A stretch of 64,000 bases of DNA from Colwellia sp. (GCF_013214175.1 NZ_JABSPA010000012.1:34463-98462); one strand, 5' to 3'; positions 15,739 through 28,588 are shown, counted from the stretch's first letter. Notes: generated by a model from the sequence alone, not told the origin. Made by a program: numbers and translations.

Positions 15739-18004
15739 GCTTAGCTGGTTTTGTCGGTTTTTTATTAAGTGAGATAACTTGAGTTTTACTGATTCGATGA
15801 CGGTATATTTCACGTAAATAATGAATCGATTTTTTCACACTATTAATGGTTAAACGTATATCGTTAATAGAAACAAACTTTTTGTTATCACGTACTAATT
15901 CACGATATTTTTTTTCATACATGGGTTTGATGGCATACCAATTGGTGTCGAGTATTTTTGCGGGGTTTTCATGTTCAATTAACATGGCCTCGAGCTTTGA
16001 CTCATCAAATTCAGGTGCTTTAATAAAATCAATAATGGCGATGTCCAACGAGTCGTCAAAACGATATTCCTCTTTAGCAAAGCAGCGTTTAATGTAAGAG
16101 ACAATCAGCGTTAAAAAGTCATCACTCAAACATGGGCTTTTGGCTATTAAGGTGGTTAACGATAAATTAGCTGAAGCACCAATAACCAAAGCATAACGTT
16201 TCAATGTGGTATTGGGGAACAAGTTGTTTAAATGCATTTTCAGTTTATTTAAGTCCATATAAGACAATTTATAGTCTTTAGGCAGTGAAATAATAGAAAC
16301 GATTGATGAGCAATTTTTAAAAAAGTGTAAATCGTTTAAATGCTTAGCATCAAAGCCAGAGGTCTTGTATTTCCCTAATGCGGCTCGGTATTGTTCTGAC
16401 TCTATCGGTAATAAACTTACCCCCTCAATAGCTTGCGTTGTATTATTAAAATGCGGTAAATCAATAGAACGGAAAAATAGATCATCTACATCCAATGCCA
16501 CTTTCTCACCATTAAAGCTGGGTTGTTTTTGCTCATCGGCAACAGACGGCGAGTCAGCAACGACCGATTCGGCATAGGCGATGGCCACTGGGCCGGCTAA
16601 ACTCATAAATAAGTCATTGGCATCTAAGCGTATAGTCTCACCAATATCAATTCCCGCACGACGGAAGTAATTATCATCATAATCCGTGGTCACGGCTTGC
16701 GCGGTTAAAATATTAAAAATTTGTTGGCTGATATATTGGTTGGCATGTTTTTCCATGGTATTAACATCAATATATTTAATATCGCCATTGGTATCACTTT
16801 CCTCGGCATAGCGCATTATATCGTTCGAGATTAGCATCATGGCATTCCAAGGCCGAATTCGATAAGGAGCTTGACCATCAACATGCTCTTTTTCATTCTC
16901 TAGGTTATAAGAAAAGTCCCATTCTTCGGCTAAATACTTACATAATAAACGTCCAGCATTGATATGAAGTGCTTCGGATACTTCAACACTGGGATCGTTT
17001 ATATTGGGTAAAATACAAATGCCACTGGTGAAAATAGGCTCAAAAACAAAATTTTGTCCGTGGGTGGCTATTTCTTTTTCGGAGCGAATCTCAAAGGTTT
17101 TACTCATGTAAGAATATTGCTGTGCTAAACCAAATTCTGAAGCCATGCCTGAGCCTGTGCCGCCGCCGGCACTGAAGATATAAAAATATAAGCGTGATTG
17201 ATTGGCCTTGATGCCACAAGAGTCAATAAGGTAAGAATGTATAAACTGCCAATCAGGGTTGCTGAAGTGTTCGGTTTCTTTATTGAGGATCATTTTGGCA
17301 AGGTATTGCCCTAATATAGGTGCGTTACCGGCACCACCAGCATGCACCTCAGATAAATCCATTATTTTTAATTTATTGTATTCATCAAGGAAATTTTTGT
17401 CGTAATTTTGTGAAGAATAGCGAATTCTACCTTCAATATCTTTATCTAAATCACCCAGCATAACGAGTGGTTCAATTAAAAATACTGGTTTGTCTGATTT
17501 TTTATCTTGTAGCTTTAAGCTGCGCTTTATCCACTTTAACGAACTGCCTTCACGCTCTTTGGCTTTTTTCATTTCGTTATGAAATTCATTAAGATAATAA
17601 TTGCGGGCGCTGTGCACTAATGAGGCAACATCTAAAGCGATATTTGAGCCGCATCGTCCTAAGCCTATAAGACAAACAGAAGGAAAGGGCTGGGATTTTT
17701 TTGGTTGATCTTCTTGGTCAGCGGGGACTGGGTAAACATCATCTCGCAAGGTATCTAAATTGCTTAAAATACGCGATAAGTCTTTTTCAGTAAAATATAA
17801 GTGCGTTGGGTCAGCAGATTTACTAACACTTTTAATATTTTTATCTGTTTTTACTATGATATCAAAATCATCGCTAGGACTAGTGCCAGCAGAGCTCGAA
17901 ATCACAGTTTTATTTTTATGGTCAACTTGCTGTTTTTTTGCTGTTGTCTGTGTTGTAGACTGCGCTGTTTTAGTCGCTTTTGCCGTGGTGTTTTTCGTGT
18001 GCAT
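15728..18004 (-). CDS. Tubulin/FtsZ-superfamily protein (tubulin-like GTPase)
   Basis: 758 aa. Three GTP-site elements occur in the right order: [20 protein letters not shown] (residues 110-129), [12 protein letters not shown] (221-232), and the tubulin signature [16 protein letters not shown] (GGGTGSG at 280-286). A T7-like loop RLDANDLF (459-466) keeps the D-x-x-D spacing of FtsZ (Asp461, Asp464), but Arg459 replaces the usual Asn; a similar ALDVDDLF occurs at 503-510. The G-box to T7 distance is ~180 residues against ~100 in FtsZ, implying an insertion, and the first ~60 residues are Lys/Thr/Ser-rich. It is not the cell-division ftsZ (no dcw neighbours, twice the length). Probably of the bacterial tubulin_2/FtsZ-like families suggested to remodel membranes; function unknown. 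Monocistronic, overlapping convergent rluF by 11 bp. Confidence 0.85.
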   Translation of the reverse strand: MHTKNTTAKATKTAQSTTQTTAKKQQVDHKNKTVISSSAGTSPSDDFDIIVKTDKNIKSVSKSADPTHLYFTEKDLSRILSNLDTLRDDVYPVPADQEDQPKKSQPFPSVCLIGLGRCGSNIALDVASLVHSARNYYLNEFHNEMKKAKEREGSSLKWIKRSLKLQDKKSDKPVFLIEPLVMLGDLDKDIEGRIRYSSQNYDKNFLDEYNKLKIMDLSEVHAGGAGNAPILGQYLAKMILNKETEHFSNPDWQFIHSYLIDSCGIKANQSRLYFYIFSAGGGTGSGMASEFGLAQQYSYMSKTFEIRSEKEIATHGQNFVFEPIFTSGICILPNINDPSVEVSEALHINAGRLLCKYLAEEWDFSYNLENEKEHVDGQAPYRIRPWNAMMLISNDIMRYAEESDTNGDIKYIDVNTMEKHANQYISQQIFNILTAQAVTTDYDDNYFRRAGIDIGETIRLDANDLFMSLAGPVAIAYAESVVADSPSVADEQKQPSFNGEKVALDVDDLFFRSIDLPHFNNTTQAIEGVSLLPIESEQYRAALGKYKTSGFDAKHLNDLHFFKNCSSIVSIISLPKDYKLSYMDLNKLKMHLNNLFPNTTLKRYALVIGASANLSLTTLIAKSPCLSDDFLTLIVSYIKRCFAKEEYRFDDSLDIAIIDFIKAPEFDESKLEAMLIEHENPAKILDTNWYAIKPMYEKKYRELVRDNKKFVSINDIRLTINSVKKSIHYLREIYRHRISKTQVISLNKKPTKPAKPTS

Positions 18005-18186
18005 CCATTGTCTCCGTAATATTTATCTTATTAGCACAGTTAAATATAGGAGATAAATTTGAAAATAGCCTAATAAAAGTCAACTGATTCAAGCTATTAA
18101 TTTAATTATCATGGTTAGCTCGTCGATATAAACACTTCCTTGTGCTTAATCGTAATAATCTTAGGCATTTCTGCAGTCGTAAAGGC

Positions 18187-20082
18187 TTATACTTTGTTAA
18201 TATTAGCTAAAGTTGCTGACAATTCAGTGATTACTTGGCTATCTTCTATGGTTGATGGAATTTCAACTTTTTCGCCATCAATCATTTGCCTAAGGGTTTT
18301 TCGTAAAATTTTACCTGAACGTGTTTTAGGCAATCGGTCAATAATAAACAAATTTTTTAATGAAGCTATTGCGCCAATGCTAGTACGAATACTTTGCTTC
18401 AACTCCTTCTCCAACTGTGTATCACAGGTACTGATGCCATTTTTTATTACCACTAACCCTAATGGTACTTGCCCTTTTAATGAATCATTAATGCCAACTA
18501 CGGCACATTCTGCGACTGCGGGGTGAGCCGATAAAACTTCTTCCATTTCACCCGTTGATAATCGGTGACCGGCAACATTAATAACATCATCGGTGCGGCC
18601 CATGATGAAAAGGTAGCCATCTTCATCAATATAGCCGCCATCTCCAGTCAGGTAATAACCAGGGTAAGTTGATAAATAGCCGGAAAGTAATCTTTGTGGA
18701 TCTCGATAAATTGTTGCTAAGCAGCCAGGAGGCAATGGTAGCTTTATTACCACGCTACCTTGTTGTCCCGCAGGAACTTGCTGGCCATGTACATCCAGAA
18801 TTTGTACATTATAGCCCGCAACAGCAGGTCCAGAAGAGCCAGCCTTGGTTGTCATCATATTACCATTGCCGTCATCTAGTGGTGTACTGGCAATTGCCCA
18901 ACCCGTTTCTGTTTGCCACCAATGATCGATTATCGGTAATTGAGTTTTTTCTTTGAGCCAACGGTAAGTGGCTGGGTCTAAGCGTTCGCCAGCGAGGTAA
19001 AGGCGTTTTAATGAGGAGAGATCGTAATCCTTAAGGAAGTCACCTTCAGGATCTTCTTTACCTATGGCTCGAAAGGCGGTGGGAGCTGTGAATAATGCAT
19101 TGACCTTATACTCCGCGCAGACCCGCCAAAAAGCACCTGCATCAGGTGTTTTAATGGGTTTACCTTCATAAATAATACTGGTACAACCCGCCATTAAGGT
19201 GCCATAAATAATATAAGAATGGCCGACAACCCAACCAACATCTGAAGCAGCCCAAAAGGTATCGCCTGGCTGCATGCCGTAAATATTTTTCATGCTATAA
19301 AGCATAGCGACAGCATGACCGCCGTTATCTCTGACTACGCCCTTGGGTTTGCCCGTAGTTCCCGAGGTGTACAAAATATAGAGTGGGTCGGTGCTCTTAA
19401 CCGCTACAGGGGGGATTTCTACAGCAACATCCATTTGTGTTTGCCAATCAAGATCTCGGTTTTTTATCAGCTGCGCTTGAACTTGTTCTCTTTGATAAAT
19501 GATGCAGCTTTTAGGTTTATGAATGGCTTTTTCAATAGCATCATCAATTAAAGGTTTATAGGCAATGACTTTAGCTATTTCAATACCACAACTGGCACTA
19601 ACAATGACTTTCGGCTCGGCATCATTGATACGCACGGCAAGCTCGTTAGCAGAAAAACCACCAAAAACTACCGAGTGAATTGCGCCAAGCCTAGCACAAG
19701 CAAGCATAGCGATAGCCGCTTGGGGGATCATCGGCATATAAATTAATACGCGATCTCCCTTAGTAACTTCTTGAGATCTGAGCACATCAGCAAATTTAGC
19801 CACCAAACTAGTGAGTTCACTATAGGTAAATTTTTGCTTGAGTCCAGTGACTGGCGAGTCGTATATTAGGGCGGTTTGTGCGCCACGACCTTGTTCAACA
19901 TGATAATCTAAAGCGAGGTAACAAGAATTTAACTCGCCATCGACAAACCACTCATGCCAAGAGTCACTGTTTGTCGACAATATTGTTTGTGGTGTTTTAT
20001 ACCAAGCTACAAGCTTTGCTTGCTCATGCCAGTAACTTTCCGGTGAGTTTATTGCTAATTCTTGTCGCTCAGAGTTATTCAT
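18187..20082 (-). CDS. prpE: Propionate/acetate-CoA ligase (PrpE-like)
   Basis: 631 aa AMP-forming acyl-CoA synthetase. P-loop YILYTSGTTGKPKGVVRDNGGH, the acyl-site WWQTETGWAIAS, the adenylate-binding YLTGDGGYIDEDGYLFIMGRTDDVINVAGHR hinge, and the C-terminal PKTRSGKILRKTLRQM lysine, whose acetylation usually shuts off this family. The VVRDNGGH context and the N-terminus (SPESYWHEQAKLVAWYKTP) fit propionyl-CoA synthetase better than Acs. No methylcitrate genes are adjacent. It could supply acyl-CoA from odd-chain hydroxyalkanoate breakdown, which is speculative. Confidence 0.88.
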   Translation of the reverse strand: MNNSERQELAINSPESYWHEQAKLVAWYKTPQTILSTNSDSWHEWFVDGELNSCYLALDYHVEQGRGAQTALIYDSPVTGLKQKFTYSELTSLVAKFADVLRSQEVTKGDRVLIYMPMIPQAAIAMLACARLGAIHSVVFGGFSANELAVRINDAEPKVIVSASCGIEIAKVIAYKPLIDDAIEKAIHKPKSCIIYQREQVQAQLIKNRDLDWQTQMDVAVEIPPVAVKSTDPLYILYTSGTTGKPKGVVRDNGGHAVAMLYSMKNIYGMQPGDTFWAASDVGWVVGHSYIIYGTLMAGCTSIIYEGKPIKTPDAGAFWRVCAEYKVNALFTAPTAFRAIGKEDPEGDFLKDYDLSSLKRLYLAGERLDPATYRWLKEKTQLPIIDHWWQTETGWAIASTPLDDGNGNMMTTKAGSSGPAVAGYNVQILDVHGQQVPAGQQGSVVIKLPLPPGCLATIYRDPQRLLSGYLSTYPGYYLTGDGGYIDEDGYLFIMGRTDDVINVAGHRLSTGEMEEVLSAHPAVAECAVVGINDSLKGQVPLGLVVIKNGISTCDTQLEKELKQSIRTSIGAIASLKNLFIIDRLPKTRSGKILRKTLRQMIDGEKVEIPSTIEDSQVITELSATLANINKV

Positions 20083-20210
20083 TATCTTGACCTTACAATC
20101 TATATGGGTAGTGATACCTTAAAACTGTCGACAAAATTAACCTATTAGACTTTAGCCTAATATTTGAGCATTTTATACTGGTAAGCTAGTTGGTGAGTTA
20201 TTTAGCTATA

Positions 20211-20753
20211 TTATTTCTGCACTGACATTTGATAATGAACCGCATCAAAATCGCCAATGGGATCAGTATGTAAATAAGCTCTGACAAAGCTCATGCCCAT
20301 TTTTTTCATCACGCCTACAGAAGCCAAGTTATCGGCTACCGCTAACGCAGAGACATGGCTAACATCAGAAAGAGTGATAACTGCATTCTTAATAGCTATT
20401 GCCGCCTCTGTAGCGTAACCTTTGCCCCAAGTGCTTTGGAAAAAACGCCAGCCTAATTCTAAGTCTTTAAAGTTTGGTGAGTCAGTAAAAAACGCCATAG
20501 GGCGGATTAATACCCAACCTAAATACTCATCAGTTACCTTGTCTGATACTTGCCAAATCCCCCAGCCTAACTTGTCATCACGGTACTTCTCCATACGCGG
20601 AATAAATACACTGTTAATTTTATCCATGCTGGTGGCTTGGCCGCCAGTTAGGAATTTCATCACTTGTGGGTCTTGATCTAATTGCCATAGCGCTTGGGCA
20701 TCTTGAGAATCCATTAACCTAAACTTAAGGCGTTCAGTATTATTGATTTGCAT
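20211..20753 (-). CDS. RimJ/RimL-type GNAT acetyltransferase
   Basis: 180 aa from the preferred start. GNAT fold of the RimJ/RimL subgroup: TERLKFRLMDSQDAQALWQLDQDPQVMKFL at the N-terminus, LGWRFFQSTWGKGYATEAA as the acetyl-CoA binding loop, and SVGVMKKMGMSFVRAY near the end. The frame extends upstream to 20789, but the ATG at 20751-20753 has AGG at a 6-nt spacing and matches the family start, so the 12 extra residues are unlikely. Substrate unknown: ribosomal protein, amino acid or antibiotic are all possible in this family. Confidence 0.85.
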   Translation of the reverse strand: MQINNTERLKFRLMDSQDAQALWQLDQDPQVMKFLTGGQATSMDKINSVFIPRMEKYRDDKLGWGIWQVSDKVTDEYLGWVLIRPMAFFTDSPNFKDLELGWRFFQSTWGKGYATEAAIAIKNAVITLSDVSHVSALAVADNLASVGVMKKMGMSFVRAYLHTDPIGDFDAVHYQMSVQK

Positions 20754-20847
20754 AATAAACCTATTAAAAAATGATAAGAAAGCAAACATAACGCAATCTA
20801 CTTTTCGTTATGTTTGGTTAAATTTTATTACAATGCTAACAAGGGCT

Positions 20848-23679
20848 TTATGATTGTTGCAGCAAAGGTTTTAAAAATCTCGCTGTATGTGAGGTTTTAT
20901 GTTTTGCTACTTGCTCAGGTGTGCCTGCAACTAATATTTCACCACCACCCGAACCACCTTCTGGGCCTAAATCGACAATCCAGTCAGCGGTCTTTATCAC
21001 ATCTAAATTATGCTCAATTACTACTATGGTATTACCATGGTCACGTAATCGATGAATAACATGCAGTAATTGTTTAATATCGTGAAAATGTAAACCTGTG
21101 GTCGGCTCATCTAATATATATAAAGTTTTACCGGTATCACGTTTTGATAATTCTTTTGATAGCTTAACGCGCTGCGCTTCACCACCAGAGAGTGTCACTG
21201 CAGATTGGCCTAATTTGATATAACCTAAACCAACATCAAGTAAGGTTTGCAGTTTACGTTTTATTGCTGGAATGGCTTGGTAAAACTCATAAGCATCTTC
21301 AATGGTCATATCCAATACTTCATGGATATTTTTACCTTTATATAAAACTTCTAAGGTTTCACGGTTATAGCGCTTAGTTTTACAAACATCACAAGGCACG
21401 TAAACATCGGGTAAAAAGTGCATTTCCACTTTGATCATACCATCACCCTGACAGGCTTCACAGCGACCACCTTTAACGTTAAAGCTAAAACGGCCCGACT
21501 TATAGCCACGTGAACGCGACTCTTGCGTGGCGGAAAAAATGTCACGTACCGCAGTAAATATACCGGTATATGTTGCCGGATTTGAACGTGGTGTTCTACC
21601 AATAGGGCTTTGATCAATTTCGATAACTTTATCTAAATGCTCTAATCCATGAATGCTTTTATAGGGGGCCGGTTCATCAATGGTGGCACCATTTAGCTCA
21701 ATATGAGCGAGTTTGTATAGGGTGTCGTTGATCAGTGTCGATTTTCCTGAGCCGGAAACACCAGTAATACAGGTCATTAAACCTGTTGGAATAACTAAAT
21801 TAACATCCTTTAAGTTATTGCCGCTGGCGCCTTTTAGTTTTACCACGGCTTTTTTATCAAAGGCATGACGTTTTTTCGGTATTTCAATACGTTCGACACC
21901 TGAAAGGTACTTACCCGTGAGTGACTCCTTACAGGCTAAAATATCATCTACTGTACCTTGGGCGATAATCTCGCCGCCATGCACGCCTGCGCCTGGACCA
22001 ATATCAATAACAAAATCGGCCGCGCGAATGGCATCTTCGTCATGTTCAACGACAATCACGGTATTACCTAAGTCCCTGAGGTGTATCAAGGTGCTAAGTA
22101 AGCGTTCATTATCCCGTTGATGCAAACCAATAGAGGGTTCATCTAATACGTACATTACTCCCACTAAACCTGCGCCAATTTGGCTGGCTAAACGTATTCG
22201 CTGTGCTTCACCACCAGATAGGGTATTAGCGCCGCGTGATAGATTAAGGTAATTAAGGCCAACATTGACTAAAAATCCTAAACGTTCGTTGATCTCTTTT
22301 AAGATTTTTTCAGCGACTTGTCCTCTTTGTCCGGTTAACGCTAAACCTTGGAAAAAGGCTAATGCTTCACTAATTGATAGTTCGGCGATTATGTTTAGCG
22401 GTGTGTCAGCAATAAAAACATTGCGCGCCTCTAATCGTAAGCGACTGCCATTACAGTCTGGACAATGATGTGAGTTAAGGTATTTGGCTAACTCTTCACG
22501 TACCGAGTTTGACTCAGTTTCTTTGTAACGGCGCTGCATATTATTGATGATGCCTTCAAATGCATGTTTACGCATCACCACATCACCACGGTCGTTCATA
22601 TACTTAAATTCAATTTCTTGTTCGCCACTGCCATAAAGCACAACTTTTTGTGCTTCAGTGGATAATTTTTTAAAAGGCTTATCAACGTTAAAGCCATAAT
22701 GCTGGGCAAGGGCTTGCAGCATTTGAAAGTAGTAAAAATTACGTTTGTCCCAGCCACGGACTGCGCCGCCGGCAAGGCTTAACTCTTCATTGGCAATAAC
22801 GCGATTACTATCGAAGAATTGCTCAATACCTAAACCATCACAAGTTTGACAGGCGCCGGCTGGATTATTAAAGGAGAATAAGCGCGGCTCTAATTCTTGC
22901 ATGCTGTAGCCACAATGTGGGCAGGCAAAATTAGCAGAGAAAAGCAGTTCTTCTCGGTCGGGCTCATCCATGAAAGCGATTTTGGCGGTACCATCGGTTA
23001 AGCTTAATGTTGTTTCAAAAGACTCAGAAAGGCGTAATTGAATCTCATCACGCACTTTTAAACGATCAACGACAACTTCTATGGTGTGTTTTTTATGTAA
23101 CTCTAATGGCGGTGGATCGGATAAGTCACATACTTCACCATCAATGCGGGCGCGAATAAAACCTTGCGCGGCTAAGTTATCAAGCAGTTTTACATGTTCG
23201 CCTTTACGCTCTTGGATAATAGGAGCAAGTAGCATCACCTTCGTGCCTTGCTCAAGCTCTAAAACTTTATCAACCATTTGTGAAACGGTTTGTGCTGCCA
23301 GTGCTTGACCATGCTCCGGACAACGCGGTTCACCCACTCGGGCATAAAGTAAACGCAAGTAATCGTATATCTCAGTGATAGTACCTACGGTTGATCGCGG
23401 ATTATGAGAGGTAGATTTTTGTTCAATGGATATAGCGGGCGATAAACCTTCAATATGATCAACATCCGGCTTTTCCATTAACGATAAAAATTGACGAGCA
23501 TAAGCTGAAAGTGATTCTACATAACGGCGTTGCCCTTCAGCGTAGAGCGTATCAAAGGCAAGAGAAGATTTTCCTGAGCCAGAAAGACCGGTAATTACCA
23601 CGAGTTTATCTCGAGGTATTGTTATACTAATGTCTTTGAGGTTGTGTGTGCGAGCCCCTCTGACTACAATACTTTTCAT
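20848..23679 (-). CDS. uvrA: Excinuclease ABC subunit A
   Basis: 943 aa, full length. DNA-damage recognition ATPase of nucleotide excision repair. Two ABC modules: Walker [10 protein letters not shown] (~32-40) and GVSGSGKST in the second half, two LSGGEAQR signatures, and two zinc modules (CPHCGYSM...CQTCDG and CEACQGDG...CDVC). An SOS box lies ~96 nt upstream (23775-23790), so LexA control is expected. Divergent from yajR; in E. coli uvrA is divergent from ssb, which here lies 11 kb away. Confidence 0.97.
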   Translation of the reverse strand: MKSIVVRGARTHNLKDISITIPRDKLVVITGLSGSGKSSLAFDTLYAEGQRRYVESLSAYARQFLSLMEKPDVDHIEGLSPAISIEQKSTSHNPRSTVGTITEIYDYLRLLYARVGEPRCPEHGQALAAQTVSQMVDKVLELEQGTKVMLLAPIIQERKGEHVKLLDNLAAQGFIRARIDGEVCDLSDPPPLELHKKHTIEVVVDRLKVRDEIQLRLSESFETTLSLTDGTAKIAFMDEPDREELLFSANFACPHCGYSMQELEPRLFSFNNPAGACQTCDGLGIEQFFDSNRVIANEELSLAGGAVRGWDKRNFYYFQMLQALAQHYGFNVDKPFKKLSTEAQKVVLYGSGEQEIEFKYMNDRGDVVMRKHAFEGIINNMQRRYKETESNSVREELAKYLNSHHCPDCNGSRLRLEARNVFIADTPLNIIAELSISEALAFFQGLALTGQRGQVAEKILKEINERLGFLVNVGLNYLNLSRGANTLSGGEAQRIRLASQIGAGLVGVMYVLDEPSIGLHQRDNERLLSTLIHLRDLGNTVIVVEHDEDAIRAADFVIDIGPGAGVHGGEIIAQGTVDDILACKESLTGKYLSGVERIEIPKKRHAFDKKAVVKLKGASGNNLKDVNLVIPTGLMTCITGVSGSGKSTLINDTLYKLAHIELNGATIDEPAPYKSIHGLEHLDKVIEIDQSPIGRTPRSNPATYTGIFTAVRDIFSATQESRSRGYKSGRFSFNVKGGRCEACQGDGMIKVEMHFLPDVYVPCDVCKTKRYNRETLEVLYKGKNIHEVLDMTIEDAYEFYQAIPAIKRKLQTLLDVGLGYIKLGQSAVTLSGGEAQRVKLSKELSKRDTGKTLYILDEPTTGLHFHDIKQLLHVIHRLRDHGNTIVVIEHNLDVIKTADWIVDLGPEGGSGGGEILVAGTPEQVAKHKTSHTARFLKPLLQQS

Positions 23680-23774
23680 GCGTTTTTAACCCAACTTACG
23701 ATAAAATAGAACCGACGATTATGTCATATAATTTACAGTATAAAAACTAAACTAGGGCAGAATATCAAATTAAA

Positions 23775-23790
23775 CTGTTTATTTTTACAG
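23775..23790. promoter_or_regulatory. LexA/SOS box upstream of uvrA
   Basis: CTGTTTATTTTTACAG, a perfect CTGT-N8-ACAG gammaproteobacterial SOS box, 96-111 nt upstream of the uvrA ATG on the minus strand. The spacer is T-rich rather than alternating AT. Confidence 0.75.
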
Positions 23791-23917
23791 TGCTCTGTTA
23801 GCTCTCTGGGAAAGGAAAAAACGGAGATATGTCATTAAGCAGACGAACCAACAATTACCATGACGACCAAACTATCTTGTCCTTAACCTCCTGTTTTCAT
23901 TGTTGGGATTTTGTTGT

Positions 23918-23940
23918 ACTAGTTTGCGTGCTAAACTAGT
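23918..23940. promoter_or_regulatory. Inverted repeat upstream of yajR
   Basis: ACTAGTTT-GCGTGCT-AAACTAGT: perfect 8-bp arms with a 7-nt centre, ending 48 nt before the yajR ATG. Could be an operator or a leader hairpin. The rest of 23680-23988 holds only the SOS box and AT-rich sequence. Confidence 0.4.
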
Positions 23941-23988
23941 GGCAAATTTTTCCGCGTTCTTCATTTTATTTTAGGTTTTAGCAACGTT

Positions 23989-25353
23989 ATGAGTGTTTCA
24001 GGTTTAAACCGTATTGAGAAAAAAGCCGCCTTTTCCTTAGCCAGTGTCTTTGGTGTGCGCATGTTAGGCTTATTCATGATATTACCCGTGTTTGCCATCT
24101 ATGGTGAGCAACTAACGGGATATAGCCCCATGTGGTTAGGGCTAGCCATTGGTGCTTATGGCTTAACACAAGCTTTATTACAAATACCTATGGGAATCCT
24201 ATCTGATAAATTTGGCCGAAAGCCGGTTATCTTAGCTGGGCTAGTGGTGTTTCTTATTGGTAGTGTTATTGCCGCCATGTCAGACACTATTTATGGCGTG
24301 GTCTTAGGGCGAGCGGTTCAAGGTATGGGAGCTATCGCCAGTGCTATTTTAGCTTTGGCTGCTGATTTAAGCCGCGAAGAGCAAAGACCAAAAGTGATGG
24401 CAACCATTGGTATGTGCATCGGTTTGTCTTTTACTTTGGCCATGATTTTAGGGCCGATTGTTGCGGATGTTTTTGGTTTAAGTGGTTTATTCTGGTTTAC
24501 CGGTTTATTAACTATTATCGCTATGTTTATGATCCAGTTTATGGTGCCAAATTCGGTAAACAAAGCGCCGCGTGGCGATAGTGTTGCTTTGCCCGCGCAG
24601 ATTCTTACCTTAATTCGCCATCCGCAATTGTCTCGCTTGAACTGGGGCGTTTTTATATTACATATGGCATTAACCGCCTGTTTTGTTACCTTGCCTAAAC
24701 AGTTTATTGCCAGTGGTTTGGCATTAGAAAATCACTGGCAAATATATTTACCTACCTTGCTGGGATCATTTTTCTTGATGGTACCTTTCATGATTATTGC
24801 CATTAAAAAACAAAAAGAAACGCCAATGTTTAGTGCGGCGGTCACTTTATTAACGGTAGCGTTATTTTCGCTGTGGTTATTACCAACAGGCTTTTGGAGT
24901 TTGGTATTATCGATGGTCTTATTCTTTACCGCTTTTAATTATTTAGAAGCAACCATGCCATCAATTTTATCGCGCATTGCACCAGCTGGTCTGAAAGGTA
25001 GTGTTATGGGCGTTTATTCAAGCAGCCAATTTTTAGGAGCGTTTGTCGGCGGTATTTTAGGCGGTTTCATTGCCAGTCAATATGGTGAACAAACTATCTT
25101 TTTAGTGATGGCTATTGCAAGTCTAGTTTGGTTACTACTCACTTTTGGCATGCAGAAACTTAAAAAATCGAAAAGTTTTAGTTTTGCAACTAGCATCACT
25201 TGCGAACAAGAAGCCGAACAAATGGCTGAGCAGTTAATTAATATGCCAGGTGTTATCGAAGCAACCCTAGTACATACAGAAGCGGTCGCCTATTTAAAAG
25301 TTGATGAAAAAAGCGTTGATTTACTAGCCGTTAAAGCTTTATTACAAGGGTAG
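23989..25353 (+). CDS. yajR: YajR-type MFS transporter with C-terminal YAM domain
   Basis: 454 aa, the same length as E. coli YajR. Twelve membrane helices are visible to about residue 390. The MFS loop motif appears as GILSDKFGRKPVILAG and motif C as GMCIGLSFTLAMILGPIVAD. The cytoplasmic tail (~395-454, TCEQEAEQMAEQLINMPGVIEATLVHTEAVAYLKVDEKSVD) is the ferredoxin-like YAM domain characteristic of YajR. The physiological substrate of this proton-driven exporter is not established. A strong terminator follows at 25400-25437. Confidence 0.9.
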   Translation: MSVSGLNRIEKKAAFSLASVFGVRMLGLFMILPVFAIYGEQLTGYSPMWLGLAIGAYGLTQALLQIPMGILSDKFGRKPVILAGLVVFLIGSVIAAMSDTIYGVVLGRAVQGMGAIASAILALAADLSREEQRPKVMATIGMCIGLSFTLAMILGPIVADVFGLSGLFWFTGLLTIIAMFMIQFMVPNSVNKAPRGDSVALPAQILTLIRHPQLSRLNWGVFILHMALTACFVTLPKQFIASGLALENHWQIYLPTLLGSFFLMVPFMIIAIKKQKETPMFSAAVTLLTVALFSLWLLPTGFWSLVLSMVLFFTAFNYLEATMPSILSRIAPAGLKGSVMGVYSSSQFLGAFVGGILGGFIASQYGEQTIFLVMAIASLVWLLLTFGMQKLKKSKSFSFATSITCEQEAEQMAEQLINMPGVIEATLVHTEAVAYLKVDEKSVDLLAVKALLQG

Positions 25354-25399
25354 AGACTTAAACTACTCTATTGTAAGTTAGCGTGTAATGCGTAATAAA

Positions 25400-25437
25400 A
25401 ATCCCTCACTATTAAAATTAGTTGAGGGATTTTTTTT
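25400..25437 (+). terminator. Intrinsic terminator after yajR
   Basis: AATCCCTCA (25400-25408) pairs with TGAGGGATT (25423-25431), followed by a run of eight T. Confidence 0.9.
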
Positions 25438-25459
25438 GGATAAAGCAAACTAGCAAAAT

Positions 25460-25499
25460 CGCGCTAAACTAAGGGTTACCTTATCCCTTATTTAGCGCG
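25460..25499 (+). promoter_or_regulatory. Long hairpin directly upstream of the dodecin start
   Basis: CGCGCTAAACTAAGGG (25460-25475) pairs with CCCTTATTTAGCGCG (25485-25499) with a single bulged C and a 9-nt loop. It ends 8 nt before the dodecin ATG, and no U-tract follows. The only Shine-Dalgarno-like sequence (TAAGGG) is locked inside the 5' arm, so it is a candidate translational control or mRNA-stabilising element. Confidence 0.55.
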
Positions 25500-25507
25500 T
25501 GACTAAC

Positions 25508-25723
25508 ATGTCTAATCATCACACTTACAAAAAAATTGAAATGGTTGGTTCATCTAAAACCAGTATCGAAGATGCCATAGGAAATGCCTTAGCTGAGTGT
25601 AATAAAACTATCAAAAATATGGATTGGTTTGAGGTCACAGAAACCCGTGGTCATATAGTTGATGGTGCTGTCGGCCATTATCAAGTCACTTTGAAAATAG
25701 GCTTTAAAATAGCGTCAAGCTAA
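25508..25723 (+). CDS. Dodecin
   Basis: 71 aa from the ATG at 25508 (a GTG at 25499 would add three residues but falls inside the hairpin stem). Dodecins assemble into hollow dodecamers storing flavins. Family features: YKKIEMVGSSKTSIEDAIGNALAECNKTIKNMDWFEVTETRGHI, with the flavin-stacking Trp and the Gln in GHYQVTLKIGFKI. No ribosome site lies between the upstream hairpin and the start codon, which is unusual. Preceded by the yajR terminator, so it has its own promoter. Confidence 0.92.
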   Translation: MSNHHTYKKIEMVGSSKTSIEDAIGNALAECNKTIKNMDWFEVTETRGHIVDGAVGHYQVTLKIGFKIASS

Positions 25724-25757
25724 CTTAGCTTTGTTCAAGTAGCGTATTTAACTAGCC

Positions 25758-26243
25758 TTATTTGAGTGCAGCAATGTAATCTTCTAGCTTATTGACGCCA
25801 AGCATCATTGTTATATCATCATCTTGTTGTTTGCCAAGTAATGCCATGCCCATAGGGGATTGGGGTGTAACGACAGTGATGTTTTGCTCAGCTAACTGAA
25901 AGCGAAAGCCCCCTGCGGCAGGGCCGAGAAAAAACCAGTGCTTGGCTTGCTTATCTGCTGATAACTGTACTAACGCCCCAAGGGCGATATAACTATCAAC
26001 ATTGAACTCAAGGATCTCTAGTGCGGTATAGGTATCAATGGCATGCTGAAATTCATTCACTCGCTTAGATAGTCCTTCTGCTAAGTAGCTCGCTTCTATC
26101 GCTAAGGTATCATATTGTGTTTCCGCGACACTTTGGTCATCAACAGCAGCGGCATGTGCTTCATTGGCAGCATCAATAGCTTGTTGAAGCTCTTTTGCTA
26201 ATGCCGTGACAATAAGATTAATTAACTGTTTTTTATTGGGCAT
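25758..26243 (-). CDS. GreA/GreB-family transcription factor relative
   Basis: 161 aa. Residues ~5-75 are predicted coiled coil; the DDQSVAETQYDTLAIEASYLAEGLSKRV segment mirrors the acidic-tip region of GreA. Residues ~85-160 match the Gre C-terminal FKBP-like domain (GALVQLSADKQAKHWFFLGPAAGGF, TPQSPMGMALLGKQQDDDI). Gre proteins enter the RNA polymerase secondary channel and promote transcript cleavage. This is a divergent paralogue rather than GreA or GreB themselves, and whether it cleaves, inhibits or only binds is open. Convergent with the dodecin gene. Confidence 0.82.
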   Translation of the reverse strand: MPNKKQLINLIVTALAKELQQAIDAANEAHAAAVDDQSVAETQYDTLAIEASYLAEGLSKRVNEFQHAIDTYTALEILEFNVDSYIALGALVQLSADKQAKHWFFLGPAAGGFRFQLAEQNITVVTPQSPMGMALLGKQQDDDITMMLGVNKLEDYIAALK

Positions 26244-26418
26244 AAAATTTTATTCTATCGCTATTTTAGATGTTTTAGTCAGTAACTGATAACTACTTAG
26301 TTGGTAACCATCAGGGCTCTACTTTTAGGTAATGTTAACCCGAATATTTTACCATAACTTGTGTTTTTATCTAAATGTCAGTAAATTATGTATCTAAATT
26401 AACTGGTACGACCAATAG

Positions 26419-28473
<2,055 letters not shown>

Positions 28474-28588
28474 GCGTTATTTGAGCCTATCTATCGAGAT
28501 ATCAATAGTTAACCGAAGAAAAAGCCTATATTTGTTCGGTTTATTATTGATATACTGTCGCGAATTAATTTTTTTTAGATAGAGCACA

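Noticed and set aside
15728-18004. Cell-division ftsZ
   Set aside because: Twice the length, different T7 loop and no dcw-cluster neighbours; a separate branch of the superfamily.
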